Shown: positions 52,643 to 62,300, counted from the first letter of the stretch. The stretch: 64,000 bases of DNA from Gemmatimonadota bacterium (GCA_028877215.1 JAPPFJ010000005.1:62001-126000), one strand, 5' to 3'. Made by a program: numbers and translations. The notes: generated by a model not told the origin, from the letters alone.

Positions 52643-53689
52643 ATGCCACAAGGTCTACGCAAGGTAGCGGCCAGAGACGGCGCCGGTCGGATTGTTGTGA
52701 TCGAGGAGCCGATTCCACGGCCGGGCCCCGGACAGCTTCAGGTCGAGGTCCGGGCGAGTTTCGTGAGTCCGGGTACGGAACTTGGCGGCATGAAGAGGAT
52801 TCGCAAACAACCGGGAAGCGCTCCGCCCCGCCCGTTCGGGTATTCCAACTCCGGCGTCGTAATCGGACATGGAGAAGGGTGTGAGGATGTTCCAAAGGGT
52901 ACACGGGTGGCCTGCATGGGCGGCGGTTACGCACAGCACGCGAGTCACGTCTGCGTACCCCGGAATATGGCCGTCCCGATGCCCGATGCCGTGCACTTTG
53001 AGGATGCATCGTCCATTCATTTGGTCGCGACGGCGTTGAACGCCGTTCGCCGCGCCGAGTTGACGCTGGGTGAATACATTGCGGTGGTAGGACTCGGGCC
53101 GGTGGGGCAGTTCGCCAGTCAGTGGGCGCGGCTTGCCGGCTGTCACACGCTTGCACTGGACAGGCTCCCGATGCGTCTTTCGGCGGCGAAGAAGAGCGGC
53201 GTGGACCGCATCGTGAACGTGAGCGAGGAGGACCCCGTCAAGGCGTCGCGGGATTTTACACGGGGATATGGCCTGGATGCGGGCATACTGGCCTTTGGCG
53301 GCGACGGGACCGAGGCTTTCAAAACGATCGTGGCGATGATGAAGCGGGCGCCCGATACCCACCAGATGGGCAGGATCACGATCGTCGGCGGCGCGAAGAT
53401 CGAGCACGTATTCGCATCGGGCCTGGGTAACCTGGACGTGCGGAGCGCGGCCCGGACGGGGCCGGGATACCACGATGAGGCATGGGAACACGGAAGGGAC
53501 TATCCGCCAGTGTTCATGCAATGGACCACAAGACGGAACCTCGAGGAGTGTCTCGAATTCATGGCGTCAGGCGGAATGCTCGTCGAACCGTTGATCACGC
53601 ACCGGGTCGGGCTCTCCGATGCGCCGGAGGCTTGTGAAGACCTCATTCAGCGGCCCAACGAAGCGCTTGGCGTGGTACTGTTGCCTTGA
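52643..53689 (+). CDS. Zinc-type alcohol dehydrogenase-like oxidoreductase (MDR family)
   Basis: 348 aa from ATG 52643 (AAGGAG upstream). GroES-like N-terminal domain: EVRASFVSPGTELGG and GYSNSGVVIGHGEG. Rossmann domain: AVVGLGPVGQFASQWARLAG. The Cys/His catalytic zinc pattern (GHE) is not canonical, so a zinc-independent or altered MDR enzyme is possible. Oxidises or reduces a sugar alcohol or similar. It lies 45 nt upstream of a Gfo/Idh oxidoreductase and is likely cotranscribed. Confidence 0.85.
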   Translation: MPQGLRKVAARDGAGRIVVIEEPIPRPGPGQLQVEVRASFVSPGTELGGMKRIRKQPGSAPPRPFGYSNSGVVIGHGEGCEDVPKGTRVACMGGGYAQHASHVCVPRNMAVPMPDAVHFEDASSIHLVATALNAVRRAELTLGEYIAVVGLGPVGQFASQWARLAGCHTLALDRLPMRLSAAKKSGVDRIVNVSEEDPVKASRDFTRGYGLDAGILAFGGDGTEAFKTIVAMMKRAPDTHQMGRITIVGGAKIEHVFASGLGNLDVRSAARTGPGYHDEAWEHGRDYPPVFMQWTTRRNLEECLEFMASGGMLVEPLITHRVGLSDAPEACEDLIQRPNEALGVVLLP

Positions 53690-53734
53690 GCACCATTTGT
53701 TCGTTGGAAACCACGAAGTCAGGGGGAATCGTAA

Positions 53735-54817
53735 ATGTCTGATAGACGGTATCGAGGCGGCGCGATCGGCCGGACGGGCCGCGGCAATTACGGGCATGGC
53801 CTTCATCTGGGTCTGGCAGGTGCGGATGCGGTGGACCTGGTGGCCCTGGCGGACCCGGATCCGCAGGGGCGGCGCGAAGCGGCCGAGGCGGTCGGCGTGG
53901 AACGGACCTACGAAGACTACCGGGAGATGCTGAACAAGGAAGCGCTGCAGATTGTAACCGTGGGACCCCGCTGGGTGGATTGTCATGAAGAGATGGTACT
54001 GGCGTGTGTGGACGCGGGCTGTCACGTTTACTGCGAAAAGCCGATGGCCCACAGCCTGGAGTCGGCGGACCGCATGGTGGACGCGGCGGAACGGGCGGGC
54101 GTCAAACTGGCCGTGGCGCATCAGGGCGTCTATCTGCCTCAGGTTCAGGCGGCAAAACGCATGCTGGAAGCTGGCCACATAGGTCCGTTGCAGGCGATTT
54201 ACGCAACCGGAAAGCAGGACCATCGCGGTGGCGGCGAGGACATGATCGTCCTTGGTACGCATCTGTTCAATCTGATGCGGTTCCTGGCGGGCGACGTGGC
54301 CTGGATGAGCGCTCAGGTCACCGTGGGCGATCGGGAACTGCGTCCGGGGGATGCCCGCGAGGCGGCGGAACCCGTCGGACTGATCGCAGGTGACCGCATA
54401 CACAGTTGCTTCGCGTTTGAGAACGGCGCCGCCGGGTATTTTGTATCCCGGGCGGATCAGCCCGGTAACGGGGAGTGTTTCGGCCTGGAACTGGTGGGGC
54501 GGGATGGAAGGTTTATGATGCGGGGCGGGGCGCCAACCCTGATTGCCGCTTATCCTTACAGCGTATGGCTTCCGGAGGACGAGACCCGGGTCTGGAACGT
54601 GCTGGATCTGGAAACCGTACCGTTCGCCGACGGAAACCGGTTGGCGGTTCTGGACCTGATCGATGCGATCGAGCACGACCGGCAGCCCCTCTCCAGCGGC
54701 GTGGATGCGGTGAAAGCCCTGGAAATGGTGCTGGGAGCTTATGCATCGCAGATCTCGGGCGCCCGTGTGGCGTTTCCCATGTCCGACCGGACCCATCCGC
54801 TGGCAAGATACGCGTAG
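53735..54817 (+). CDS. Gfo/Idh/MocA family oxidoreductase
   Basis: 360 aa. Rossmann start RRYRGGAIGRTGRGNYGH differs from GxGxxG but keeps the glycine pattern. CEKPMAHS is the family EKP. The C-terminal domain has VLGTHLFNLMRFL. NAD(P)-dependent dehydrogenase of a sugar-like substrate; the MDR gene upstream suggests joint work on one compound. Confidence 0.88.
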   Translation: MSDRRYRGGAIGRTGRGNYGHGLHLGLAGADAVDLVALADPDPQGRREAAEAVGVERTYEDYREMLNKEALQIVTVGPRWVDCHEEMVLACVDAGCHVYCEKPMAHSLESADRMVDAAERAGVKLAVAHQGVYLPQVQAAKRMLEAGHIGPLQAIYATGKQDHRGGGEDMIVLGTHLFNLMRFLAGDVAWMSAQVTVGDRELRPGDAREAAEPVGLIAGDRIHSCFAFENGAAGYFVSRADQPGNGECFGLELVGRDGRFMMRGGAPTLIAAYPYSVWLPEDETRVWNVLDLETVPFADGNRLAVLDLIDAIEHDRQPLSSGVDAVKALEMVLGAYASQISGARVAFPMSDRTHPLARYA

Positions 54818-54840
54818 CCGCATGCTCAAGTGCGGATGCG

Positions 54841-54869
54841 TTGGACATCCCGCGGGATTGTCGTATATT
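54841..54869 (+). promoter_or_regulatory. Predicted sigma-70 promoter for the PAC2-family gene
   Basis: TTGGAC (54841-54846), a 17-nt spacer and TATATT (54864-54869), 90 nt before ATG 54959. The promoter supports the shorter start. Confidence 0.55.
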
Positions 54870-54958
54870 ATCGTGAGCGGGTCCGGATTGATCCGGACCG
54901 CATCGGTTTCCAGCCTGCACATGTGGCAGCGGGCTGCCAGGCGGGAGGTGGAATCAAG

Positions 54959-55921
54959 ATGAACGCGAGAATAACCAGAGACATCTCGGACCGGATGCGC
55001 CCTTCGGTCATGCTGGCCGCATGGCCGGGTATGGGCAGCGTCGGCGTCGGGGCGCTGGATTATCTGCGTCGGAAACTCGACGCGATGCCGTTCGCGGAGA
55101 TTGACATGAGCGAGTACTTCGCCCCGGAAGCGGTGGTTGTGGAAAAGGGACTCGCCCGGTCGTTTTCGGACTTGCCGAGCCATGTCTTCTATTACGTTGA
55201 AGAGCCGCCGTTGATCATATCCGAAAGTGAAGCGCAGATACCGGGCATGGGAGGCACGGTCCTCATGGGCCATATGCTCGACCTCGCACAGCGGTTCAAG
55301 GTGGAAACCATCTATACCGGTGCGGCGTACGCGATGCCCATCAGCCACAACGAACGCGTTCAGGTCCTGGGCGCGGCCAACCAGGAGGCCTTGCGCGATG
55401 CGCTCGAGCGGTACGGCGTGGAAATCCTGCAGGAAGGACACATCGCCGGGCTGAACGGGCTGTTGCTGGGAACGGCCGGGCTTCGAAACATCCGTGCGGC
55501 ATGCCTGTTGGCGACGATGCCGATGTACGCCCAGATGATGCCGAATCCGAAAGCGTCCCGCGAGATCGTCCGCGCCTGGGCGAAAATGCTGGACCTGGAT
55601 GTGAACATGGAGGAAATCGACCAGGCGGTGGAACGCATGGACGATACCATGTCCCAGATAGAAGAGAAGATTCGCACCACCTTCTCCACCATGGAACACG
55701 AGAACGAGGATGAAATCGAACTCGAGGAAGTGGACGAGGAACAGGTGCCTCAGGTCGTCATGGAGCGGATTGAGCGACTGTTTGGAGAGGTCGAACACGA
55801 CACATCCAAGGAGAAAGCCGCACTGTTGAAGCGTGAACTGGACCGCTGGAACCTCTACGGACTCTACGAGGACCGGTTCCTGGGGCTGTTTCGAAAGGAC
55901 AGCGGCTCCGGTCGAGGTTAA
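54959..55921 (+). CDS. PAC2 family protein (COG2047-like)
   Basis: 320 aa from ATG 54959 (GGGAGG upstream). The PAC2 fold is shown by PSVMLAAWPGMGSVGVGALDYL, VEEPPLIISESEAQI, IYTGAAYAMPISH and GLNGLLLGTAG. The C-terminal 80 residues are acidic and helical (EHENEDEIELEEVDEEQ, then KEKAALLKRELDRW), probably a coiled coil. PAC2 proteins are related to proteasome-assembly chaperones, but the bacterial role is unclear. A promoter and a following hairpin suggest its own transcript. Confidence 0.85.
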   Translation: MNARITRDISDRMRPSVMLAAWPGMGSVGVGALDYLRRKLDAMPFAEIDMSEYFAPEAVVVEKGLARSFSDLPSHVFYYVEEPPLIISESEAQIPGMGGTVLMGHMLDLAQRFKVETIYTGAAYAMPISHNERVQVLGAANQEALRDALERYGVEILQEGHIAGLNGLLLGTAGLRNIRAACLLATMPMYAQMMPNPKASREIVRAWAKMLDLDVNMEEIDQAVERMDDTMSQIEEKIRTTFSTMEHENEDEIELEEVDEEQVPQVVMERIERLFGEVEHDTSKEKAALLKRELDRWNLYGLYEDRFLGLFRKDSGSGRG

Positions 55922-55966
55922 GTAGTCACCCGCCTGCCATTCCGTTGTTTACCCGATACATAAATC

Positions 55967-56001
55967 CCGGAACGTGACGATTCCCGGATTCACCGTTCCG
56001 G
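55967..56001 (+). terminator. Hairpin after the PAC2-family gene
   Basis: An 11-bp imperfect stem (55967-55977 with 55990-56001, one bulged base) but no U-run, so it may be a weak terminator or only a structured spacer. Confidence 0.4.
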
Positions 56002-56106
56002 ATCTCACGAGCAGATTACCCCGCGTCAATCCGCTGAATCCTTCCCGCGGCCGATCCGGCCGCCGCGTTTCAACCCGTCACGACCGCAGCATATAAGGAG
56101 ACTAAT

Positions 56107-57183
56107 GTGTATCCGGAACCTGCCGACAGTTCCCTGTTGAAAATCGATCTGTACAGCGATACGGCAACCATACCGACCCGCGGAATGCGCGAGTTCATGT
56201 GCGCGGCGGAAGTCGGCGATGAGCAGCGCGGCGAAGACCCGTCCGTGAATGAGCTGCAGGAGACGGTGGCGGGGATGCTGGACAAGGAAGCCGCACTGCT
56301 GCTGCCGTCCGGCACGATGTGCAACCAGATCGCCTTTGCGGTGCATTGCCGCCCGGGCGATATGGTTCTGATTGAAAGGAACGCCCATCCCCTGCATTCC
56401 GAAGCGGGCGGCGCGGCGGTTCTCTCAAGCGCAACCCTGTACCCGGTCGACGGGGACAAGGGGCAGTTTACAGCGGAACACGTGGCGGAGGAAGTGCAGC
56501 CCGCGACCCGCTACTGGCCCGGCTTTCGCCTCGTAGCGGTGGAACAGACCACGAACCGGCCGGGTGGGCGCGTCTGGCCGTTGGAGCAGATGCGCGAGGT
56601 GTGCGATGCGGCGCACGAGCGTGACCTGCAGACGCACATGGACGGCGCCCGCCTGTTCAATGCAGTCGTCGCGTCCGGAATCCCGGCGCGGGACTACGCG
56701 GCGACGTTCGACTCTCTCTGGATCGATCTCAGCAAAGGGCTGGGTGCGCCAATCGGGGGTGTGCTGGCGGGCTCAAGGGGGTTCATCGAAGCCGCCTGGC
56801 AGTGGAAGCAGAGGATCGGCGGCGCCATGCGTCAGGCTGGCTTCGTGGCGGCAGCGGGGATATACGCGTTGAGGCACAATATAGAACGGCTGGCGGAGGA
56901 CCATGCCAATGCCAGGAGGCTGGCGGTCGGCATATCGGATGCGCCCGGCGTTCAGGTGAATCCGGACGAAGTCGAAACCAACATGGTGAAGTTCGACGTG
57001 GGCGGGACGGGGGTGAGTTCGAAGGCGTTCGCGAGCCGGTTGCTTGAAGGTTGGGGTGTCCGGGTGAGCACACCGGGTCCGACCGCGATTCGCGCCATAC
57101 CGTACCTCGGCATCAGCCGTGACGACGTGGATGAAGCCACCCGCGCGATCTGCTCGCTTGCGGAAGAACTGGCGCAGGGATGA
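56107..57183 (+). CDS. Threonine aldolase family protein (beta-eliminating lyase)
   Basis: 358 aa from GTG 56107, preceded by AAGGAG. PLP-binding: HMDGARLFNAVVASG with the ring-binding Asp, and DLSKGLGAPIGGVLAG with the Schiff-base Lys210. DLYSDTATIPTRGMRE is the usual N-terminus. It cleaves threonine or related beta-hydroxy amino acids to glycine and an aldehyde, or eliminates a beta substituent. Stands alone after the PAC2 gene. Confidence 0.9.
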   Translation: MYPEPADSSLLKIDLYSDTATIPTRGMREFMCAAEVGDEQRGEDPSVNELQETVAGMLDKEAALLLPSGTMCNQIAFAVHCRPGDMVLIERNAHPLHSEAGGAAVLSSATLYPVDGDKGQFTAEHVAEEVQPATRYWPGFRLVAVEQTTNRPGGRVWPLEQMREVCDAAHERDLQTHMDGARLFNAVVASGIPARDYAATFDSLWIDLSKGLGAPIGGVLAGSRGFIEAAWQWKQRIGGAMRQAGFVAAAGIYALRHNIERLAEDHANARRLAVGISDAPGVQVNPDEVETNMVKFDVGGTGVSSKAFASRLLEGWGVRVSTPGPTAIRAIPYLGISRDDVDEATRAICSLAEELAQG

Positions 57184-57214
57184 CGACTGGCTGTGAATCA
57201 CGGGGGTATGCACG

Positions 57215-57466
57215 ATGAAACGGACATTTAACGTGAAGGCCATCTGGGACGATGAGGCGCAGGTGTTCTATTCTCAAAGCGACATTGAGGGCCTGCACAT
57301 TGAGGCTTCTAGTCTCGACGAATTCGAAGCGATTATCATTGAGGAGGCACCCGAGTTGATCATGGCCAACCATCGAAGCTTGTCAGAAATCGCCGAACAT
57401 CCATTGAAGGATCTTATTCCTGCTATCCTGTGGCAGAGATCCGAAACGGAAGGGATGTTAACGTAA
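57215..57466 (+). CDS. HicB-like antitoxin (DUF1902)
   Basis: 83 aa. The fold RTFNVKAIWDDEAQVFYSQSDIEGLHIEASSLDEFE matches the DUF1902/HicB partial-RNase-H-like domain. It lies 1 nt before a HicA-like gene on the same strand, in the antitoxin-first order. Base composition is lower in GC than the neighbours, consistent with transfer. Confidence 0.82.
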   Translation: MKRTFNVKAIWDDEAQVFYSQSDIEGLHIEASSLDEFEAIIIEEAPELIMANHRSLSEIAEHPLKDLIPAILWQRSETEGMLT

Positions 57467-57467
57467 T

Positions 57468-57665
57468 TTGGCAAGTGCATATTACAGCATTGTTACGAGA
57501 GAAATCTCCAAACTGGGTTTTGAGTACTGGAAAAACGCAAAGGGTTCGCACGAGAAGTGGAAGTGCCTCAAGACTGGAAGGATTCTGTTGGTGCCGTATA
57601 ACTTGAAAAGCCGACATACGGCAAATGGGATACTGAAAAGTGCAGGAAGCGACCTGAAGGTTTAA
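57468..57665 (+). CDS. HicA-like mRNA interferase toxin
   Basis: 65 aa from TTG 57468. The dsRBD-like fold has SKLGFEYWKNAKGSHEKWK with the catalytic His and a hydrophobic C-terminal helix (RHTANGILKSAGSDL). It should cleave mRNA when the DUF1902 partner is lost. The pair is probably translationally coupled (1 nt gap). AT-richer than surrounding genes. Confidence 0.82.
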   Translation: MASAYYSIVTREISKLGFEYWKNAKGSHEKWKCLKTGRILLVPYNLKSRHTANGILKSAGSDLKV

Positions 57666-57750
57666 ACGGGCGGGAATCTTATCCGACATCCGTAAGTGCT
57701 ATACGATTTGAAGGCCACGCCATTTCGTCCAAATCAAATACATAAGGTCT

Positions 57751-58569
57751 ATGCGCATAATCGATCCTCACGTCCACGTCTGGGTGAACGACCCGGCGTA
57801 CCCCTGGGCGCCGGACAATCCGAATCCGCCCGCGGAAGATGCGTCCTGCGAGCAGTTGCTCGAACAGATGGCGCGGCACGGTACGGACAGGACCGTACTT
57901 GTGCAGGTGATCCACTACAAGTGGGACAACCGGTACGCGGGCGATTGTTTGAAGAAATACCCCGACCGCTTCGAAGGCGTCTGTCGCGTGGACCCGGAGA
58001 GTCCGGCCGCGGCCGACGATCTGAGCGGATGGGTGGAGGAGTACGGATTCCGGGGGGTTCGGTTGAGTCCGGGGCCCGGTCCCGAAGGAGACTGGTTCAC
58101 GCGCCCGGACCTGGATGCGCTGTGGCGGCGCACGCGCGACCTGAAGGTGCCGATGTGCATCCTGACGGCTCAAGAGCGCCTGCCGGACCTGGAGCGCTGG
58201 ATTCAGAGATACGAAGACGTGCAGGTCTGCGTCGACCACATGGCATGGCCGCCGGTGGACCGGCCGGATAGCGCCGCGAATCTGCTGCGACTCGCACGAT
58301 ATCCGCAGGTTTACGCGAAGATATCCGGCACCTGGGCCGTTTCTCGCGAACCCTATCCGTATCGGGACACCCACGCCGTCGTCAAACAGGTTTACGACGC
58401 ATTCGGGCCGGAACGGCTCATGTGGGGCACCGACTGGCCGCTCGTCGAACAGAAGTGCGGCTATGCCGGTGCGCTGGATCTGGTCAGGAGAGAGTTTGCG
58501 TTTCTGAGCGACGCGGACAGGGAATGGATTCTGGGCGGGACCGTACTCAGGCTCTGGCCGTTCGACTGA
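57751..58569 (+). CDS. Amidohydrolase family protein (amidohydro_2 / lactonase-like)
   Basis: 272 aa. The N-terminal DPHVHVW motif gives the H-x-H metal pair; VCRVDPES, VDHMAWPP and GTDWPLVEQ (catalytic Asp) follow. Relatives act on lactones such as 2-pyrone-4,6-dicarboxylate or on aminocarboxymuconate-like compounds. It begins 85 nt after the HicA-like gene and heads a run with creatininase and a double amidohydrolase, probably one pathway. Confidence 0.9.
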   Translation: MRIIDPHVHVWVNDPAYPWAPDNPNPPAEDASCEQLLEQMARHGTDRTVLVQVIHYKWDNRYAGDCLKKYPDRFEGVCRVDPESPAAADDLSGWVEEYGFRGVRLSPGPGPEGDWFTRPDLDALWRRTRDLKVPMCILTAQERLPDLERWIQRYEDVQVCVDHMAWPPVDRPDSAANLLRLARYPQVYAKISGTWAVSREPYPYRDTHAVVKQVYDAFGPERLMWGTDWPLVEQKCGYAGALDLVRREFAFLSDADREWILGGTVLRLWPFD

Positions 58570-58593
58570 CGGGCGGACACACGGGAGGCGTCC

Positions 58594-59412
58594 ATGTACA
58601 AGGTGTCGTACGACGGTACGAACAAGAAGGTCCTCTGGCAGGAGATGTGGCGGCACGAGTTCGAAGCCGCCCTGAAACACGATCCCGTGGTGATTCTTCC
58701 CACGGGTTCGGTGGAACAGCACGGCCCGCACTGCCCGATGGACGTGGATATTGTGGGCCCGTTCTATATGGCAGTTCGAGTGGCGCAGCGGGTGGACAAT
58801 TTCCCGGTAATCGTCGCGCCGCCGATCTGGTCCGGGTTTACGCACTACAACAAGGGGTTTGCCGGTACGATCAGCCTGCGGATCGAGACCTACCTGAACC
58901 TGGTCGGCGACGTCTGCAGGAGCATTCACGACAATGGGTTCAAGCGTATCGTCATGGTCAACGGACACGGGGGGAATATGGCCCCCAATCACGTCGTTCG
59001 GGACACCATCGCGGAAGAGAACGTGTTCGTGGTGGCTTACAGCTGGTGGCAGTCCGTCGAGGACGAAATGCTGGCGTGGAGCGATGCGGACAACGGGAGC
59101 GTGGGACACGGCGGGGAGTGGGAGACATCGGTCATGCTGTACCTGCGGGAGCATCTCATCGTGAAATCCCTGATGAACGACGACGTCTTCCCGAATCCGT
59201 TCAGTGAGGACCTGCGGCACTTCGGCGGGTTCTCTGAACGCCGCAGGGATACCCGCGACGTCACCGGCACGATGGGCAGTTCGAGCGCGGCCAGCAGGGA
59301 GAAGGGCGAGAAGGTCTTCAACCTGGCGGTGGACCGTCTCGAACGCCTGGTCAGGGAGTACCACGAACAGCCGGTCAGGCAGTACAGGGAGTTCGGATCG
59401 CACTGTCCCTGA
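58594..59412 (+). CDS. Creatininase family protein
   Basis: 272 aa. LPTGSVEQHGPHCPMDVDI provides Glu, His and Asp metal ligands; HYNKGFAGTISL, VMVNGHGGNMAPN and HGGEWETSVML complete the family. Members open cyclic amides such as creatinine or related lactams, or process mycofactocin. Mycofactocin genes are absent, so a catabolic lactam hydrolase is more likely. Lies between two amidohydrolase genes with short gaps. Confidence 0.92.
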   Translation: MYKVSYDGTNKKVLWQEMWRHEFEAALKHDPVVILPTGSVEQHGPHCPMDVDIVGPFYMAVRVAQRVDNFPVIVAPPIWSGFTHYNKGFAGTISLRIETYLNLVGDVCRSIHDNGFKRIVMVNGHGGNMAPNHVVRDTIAEENVFVVAYSWWQSVEDEMLAWSDADNGSVGHGGEWETSVMLYLREHLIVKSLMNDDVFPNPFSEDLRHFGGFSERRRDTRDVTGTMGSSSAASREKGEKVFNLAVDRLERLVREYHEQPVRQYREFGSHCP

Positions 59413-59436
59413 GGCGCAAGGCAGGAGGCGAACGGC

Positions 59437-61053
59437 ATGTCGAATCTGCTCTATTTTGATTGTCACGCGACCGTCGGTCAACGGCCCATGAAACACCCGC
59501 GGGTGCGCTGGTCCACGGAGCATCTTCTCGAAGATATGGACCTGGCCGAGATTTCCGGCGCGCTGGTCACGCACGGCGTCGCCCGGAGTTACGATCCGGT
59601 GTACGGAAATCGCCGGCTGCGGGCGGAACGGGCAAAGGCGCCGGACAGACTGTTTGCCGCGTGGTGCATTGTTCCGCTGGGTGACCCCGGTTTCTTTGCC
59701 GACGGGGACGCGCTGATCGCGGCGATGGAGGCGGAGGACGTCCGCGCCGTGCGTCTGATGCCGGGCGGTTTTTCCATGCATCCGGAAATCGTCGGCCCCA
59801 CGTTTGAGGTGCTGCAGCACCACGGCATCCTGACGCTGCTGGAAGTGGGGTGGGGAATGCCCGATATATTCGGGTTCTTCCACGAATTGCTGTCCCGGTA
59901 CCCGCGGTTGCCGGTGCTGTTGACGGACCACGTGTGGAGCCAGCAGCGCCACGTCTACGCGTTGATGGAGCGACACGAGAACCTGCACCTGGAATTCTCA
60001 TCCTACCAGATCAACCGGGGGATTGAGAAGTACGTGGCCGATTTCGGAGACGAACGCCTGCTTTTCGGTACCGGAGGCACCGAAAAGTCGCCCGGGGCGG
60101 CGCGTTTTTACGTCGATTACGCTCAGATTCCGGAAGGTTCCAGACGCCGGATCGCCGGAGAGAACCTGAAACGCCTGCTGAAGGGGCAGGGGCCGGTCCA
60201 ACCGGCGCCGGCCTCGCGCAAGGCCGACGGCATCATGGCCGAAGCCAGATCGGGTCGGCCGCTTTCCGTCCCAGTACTCGACGCGCATTCCCACGTTCTG
60301 CACGAAGGCGGTCAGACGGCGGGAGTGAACTATCTCATGTACGATGGCGATGCCGAACACATGCTGGCCCTGAACACGCGGTGCGGCATCGACCGGACGG
60401 CGATGATGAGCTGGAACGCGCCGGTCTGCGTGGATGCGCACGACGGCAACGAGATCGTCAGACGCGCCATGCGACAGTTCGGCGACCAGGTGATCGGCGT
60501 GGCGGTAATCGATCCCACCCATATGACCCCGGCGGAGATCGAGGCGGAGATACGGCTGAGGCATATCGACCAGGGATTCGTGGGAATGAAACCGTACGTG
60601 CGGATGAACCTGAACTATGAACACGACGGATTCACACCCTGGTGGGAGTTCGGAAACGAGCACAGCCTGTACGCACTGATGCACGTGGCCGGTCACACGG
60701 GCGGGGTGGCCGGCATCGGACGGCTGGCGGATCGGTTCCCGGAGGTGAGCTGGCTGATCGCGCACGCGGGGGGGAGCTATCCGTTCGCGGAAGAGGTGGC
60801 CGCGTGTATTCGGGATCACCCGAACGTGTACGCCGAGATTACGCTCACCCCCGTCACGAACCGCGTGGTGGAGTTTCTGGTTGCGGCGACGGACGAGGAC
60901 CACGTGCTGTTCGGAACGGATGCGCCGATGAGAGACCCCCGGCAGCAGCTCGGCTGGGTGGTCTGGGCTGAGTTGCCGCTGGAGGCGAAAAAGAAAGTCC
61001 TGGGCGGGAATTTCCAGCGGATACTGGACTGTGTGAACTTGCCTCGGGGGTGA
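59437..61053 (+). CDS. Tandem double amidohydrolase; N-terminal domain degenerate
   Basis: 538 aa made of two amidohydro_2 barrels. The first (about 1-255) begins FDCHATVG, so the second His of H-x-H is Thr12, and its FGTGG has Gly213 where the catalytic Asp should be. The second (about 280-538) is intact: LDAHSHV (His284/His286) and FGTDAPM (Asp495). A linker of about 25 residues joins them. The first domain is probably structural or regulatory; the second carries activity. Substrate likely related to the preceding amidohydrolase and creatininase. Confidence 0.88.
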   Translation: MSNLLYFDCHATVGQRPMKHPRVRWSTEHLLEDMDLAEISGALVTHGVARSYDPVYGNRRLRAERAKAPDRLFAAWCIVPLGDPGFFADGDALIAAMEAEDVRAVRLMPGGFSMHPEIVGPTFEVLQHHGILTLLEVGWGMPDIFGFFHELLSRYPRLPVLLTDHVWSQQRHVYALMERHENLHLEFSSYQINRGIEKYVADFGDERLLFGTGGTEKSPGAARFYVDYAQIPEGSRRRIAGENLKRLLKGQGPVQPAPASRKADGIMAEARSGRPLSVPVLDAHSHVLHEGGQTAGVNYLMYDGDAEHMLALNTRCGIDRTAMMSWNAPVCVDAHDGNEIVRRAMRQFGDQVIGVAVIDPTHMTPAEIEAEIRLRHIDQGFVGMKPYVRMNLNYEHDGFTPWWEFGNEHSLYALMHVAGHTGGVAGIGRLADRFPEVSWLIAHAGGSYPFAEEVAACIRDHPNVYAEITLTPVTNRVVEFLVAATDEDHVLFGTDAPMRDPRQQLGWVVWAELPLEAKKKVLGGNFQRILDCVNLPRG

Positions 61054-61205
61054 ATGTCCAGCCGAATCGCCAACGGGTCCGCAGACGTGTAGCGGACTGT
61101 AACCGGAGATCGAAACCCGCTGCCGCAGAATAGCTTGCGAAATTTCATTCCGGGATCTGCGACGTGTCGCGGGCCGATCGTCGCACGGGAGGAAAGGCCG
61201 GAATT

Positions 61206-62285
61206 ATGGACAGGATTCGAGTGGCGCTGTTCGGGTTGACGCACCCGCATGCTCTCGGGCACCTGAAGACACTGCAGTTGTCCGATATGGTGAGTGACAT
61301 CGTCCTGTTTGACGACGACACACGGGTTGTTGCGGATGTTCAGGAAAAAATGGGTACCAAGGTTTATGGCGGTTATGACGACCTTGATGAGTTGCTCGAT
61401 GGCGAGTCCTTCGAGGTGGGGGTCGCGGATTTTCAGAATCACCTGAACGGGGCGCTGTGCCTCAGGCTGATCGAAGAGGGCGTCCACGTGATCAGCGAGA
61501 AGCCGGTTTCCAACTCCCCGGACGAGCTGTCCCGGATTGTCGACGCGGCGTCACGGAAAGGCGTGAAGCTGGGTGTGATGTACCAGAACCGGTATCATCC
61601 CGTTGCCCGGGAGGCGCGCCGGCTGGTGCAGGATGGAATCATCGGGCGGGTCACCGGGTGTGAGGCCAGGATGATTACGTCCCAGGTCAAATTCAGAAAT
61701 CCCGGTCACTGGTTGTTCGACAGGCGGAAAGCGGGCGGCGGGATTCTCTCCTGGCTCGGGTGTCACTATATCGATTTGTTGCGTTACGTGCTGGACGACG
61801 ACGTGGTGGAGGTTTCCGCGATTGCCGATACCCTCAGCGGCGAGGACATCGACGTGGAAGACGTGGCATCGCTTGCGTTCAGGTTCGGAAAGGGCGCCAT
61901 CGGCAGCCTGCACGCCGGGTACCAGCTTGCGATGAGTATCCCCGGCTATTCCGGCGCCACGTACGACACCTACGTGGGTTTTCACGGGACGAAAGGACGG
62001 GTGTACTGGAATCCTGTCGACCGGCCGCCGGTATTGCACGCCGAGAGCGTGACAGAGGGCTGGCGGGCCTCGCCCGTGCGCTCGTTTCATTACGCGCTGT
62101 CCGAGCTTGACTGTTACGGGGGCGCATTCGGACTTGCGTTTCTAGAACGGTTTTTCCACTCCGTGAACGGAGACGGTGAGCCGCCGGCCACCGGCGAAGA
62201 CGCGCTCAGGACGGCCAGGATCATCGAGGCGGCATACGCGTCCAGCGAGACCGGCCGCCGGGTCGAAATTACTTCCTGGGCTTGA
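61206..62285 (+). CDS. Gfo/Idh/MocA family oxidoreductase
   Basis: 359 aa from ATG 61206 with GGAGG at 61190. Rossmann part: RVALFGLTHPHALGHL in place of GxGxxG. SEKPVSNS is the EKP motif; GGGILSWLGCHYIDLLRYVL is the C-terminal HxxD helix. NAD(P)-dependent dehydrogenase of a sugar-like substrate. The next gene (an aldo/keto reductase relative) starts 15 nt later. Confidence 0.88.
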   Translation: MDRIRVALFGLTHPHALGHLKTLQLSDMVSDIVLFDDDTRVVADVQEKMGTKVYGGYDDLDELLDGESFEVGVADFQNHLNGALCLRLIEEGVHVISEKPVSNSPDELSRIVDAASRKGVKLGVMYQNRYHPVAREARRLVQDGIIGRVTGCEARMITSQVKFRNPGHWLFDRRKAGGGILSWLGCHYIDLLRYVLDDDVVEVSAIADTLSGEDIDVEDVASLAFRFGKGAIGSLHAGYQLAMSIPGYSGATYDTYVGFHGTKGRVYWNPVDRPPVLHAESVTEGWRASPVRSFHYALSELDCYGGAFGLAFLERFFHSVNGDGEPPATGEDALRTARIIEAAYASSETGRRVEITSWA

Positions 62286-62300
62286 TATTCCGGGCGAATC

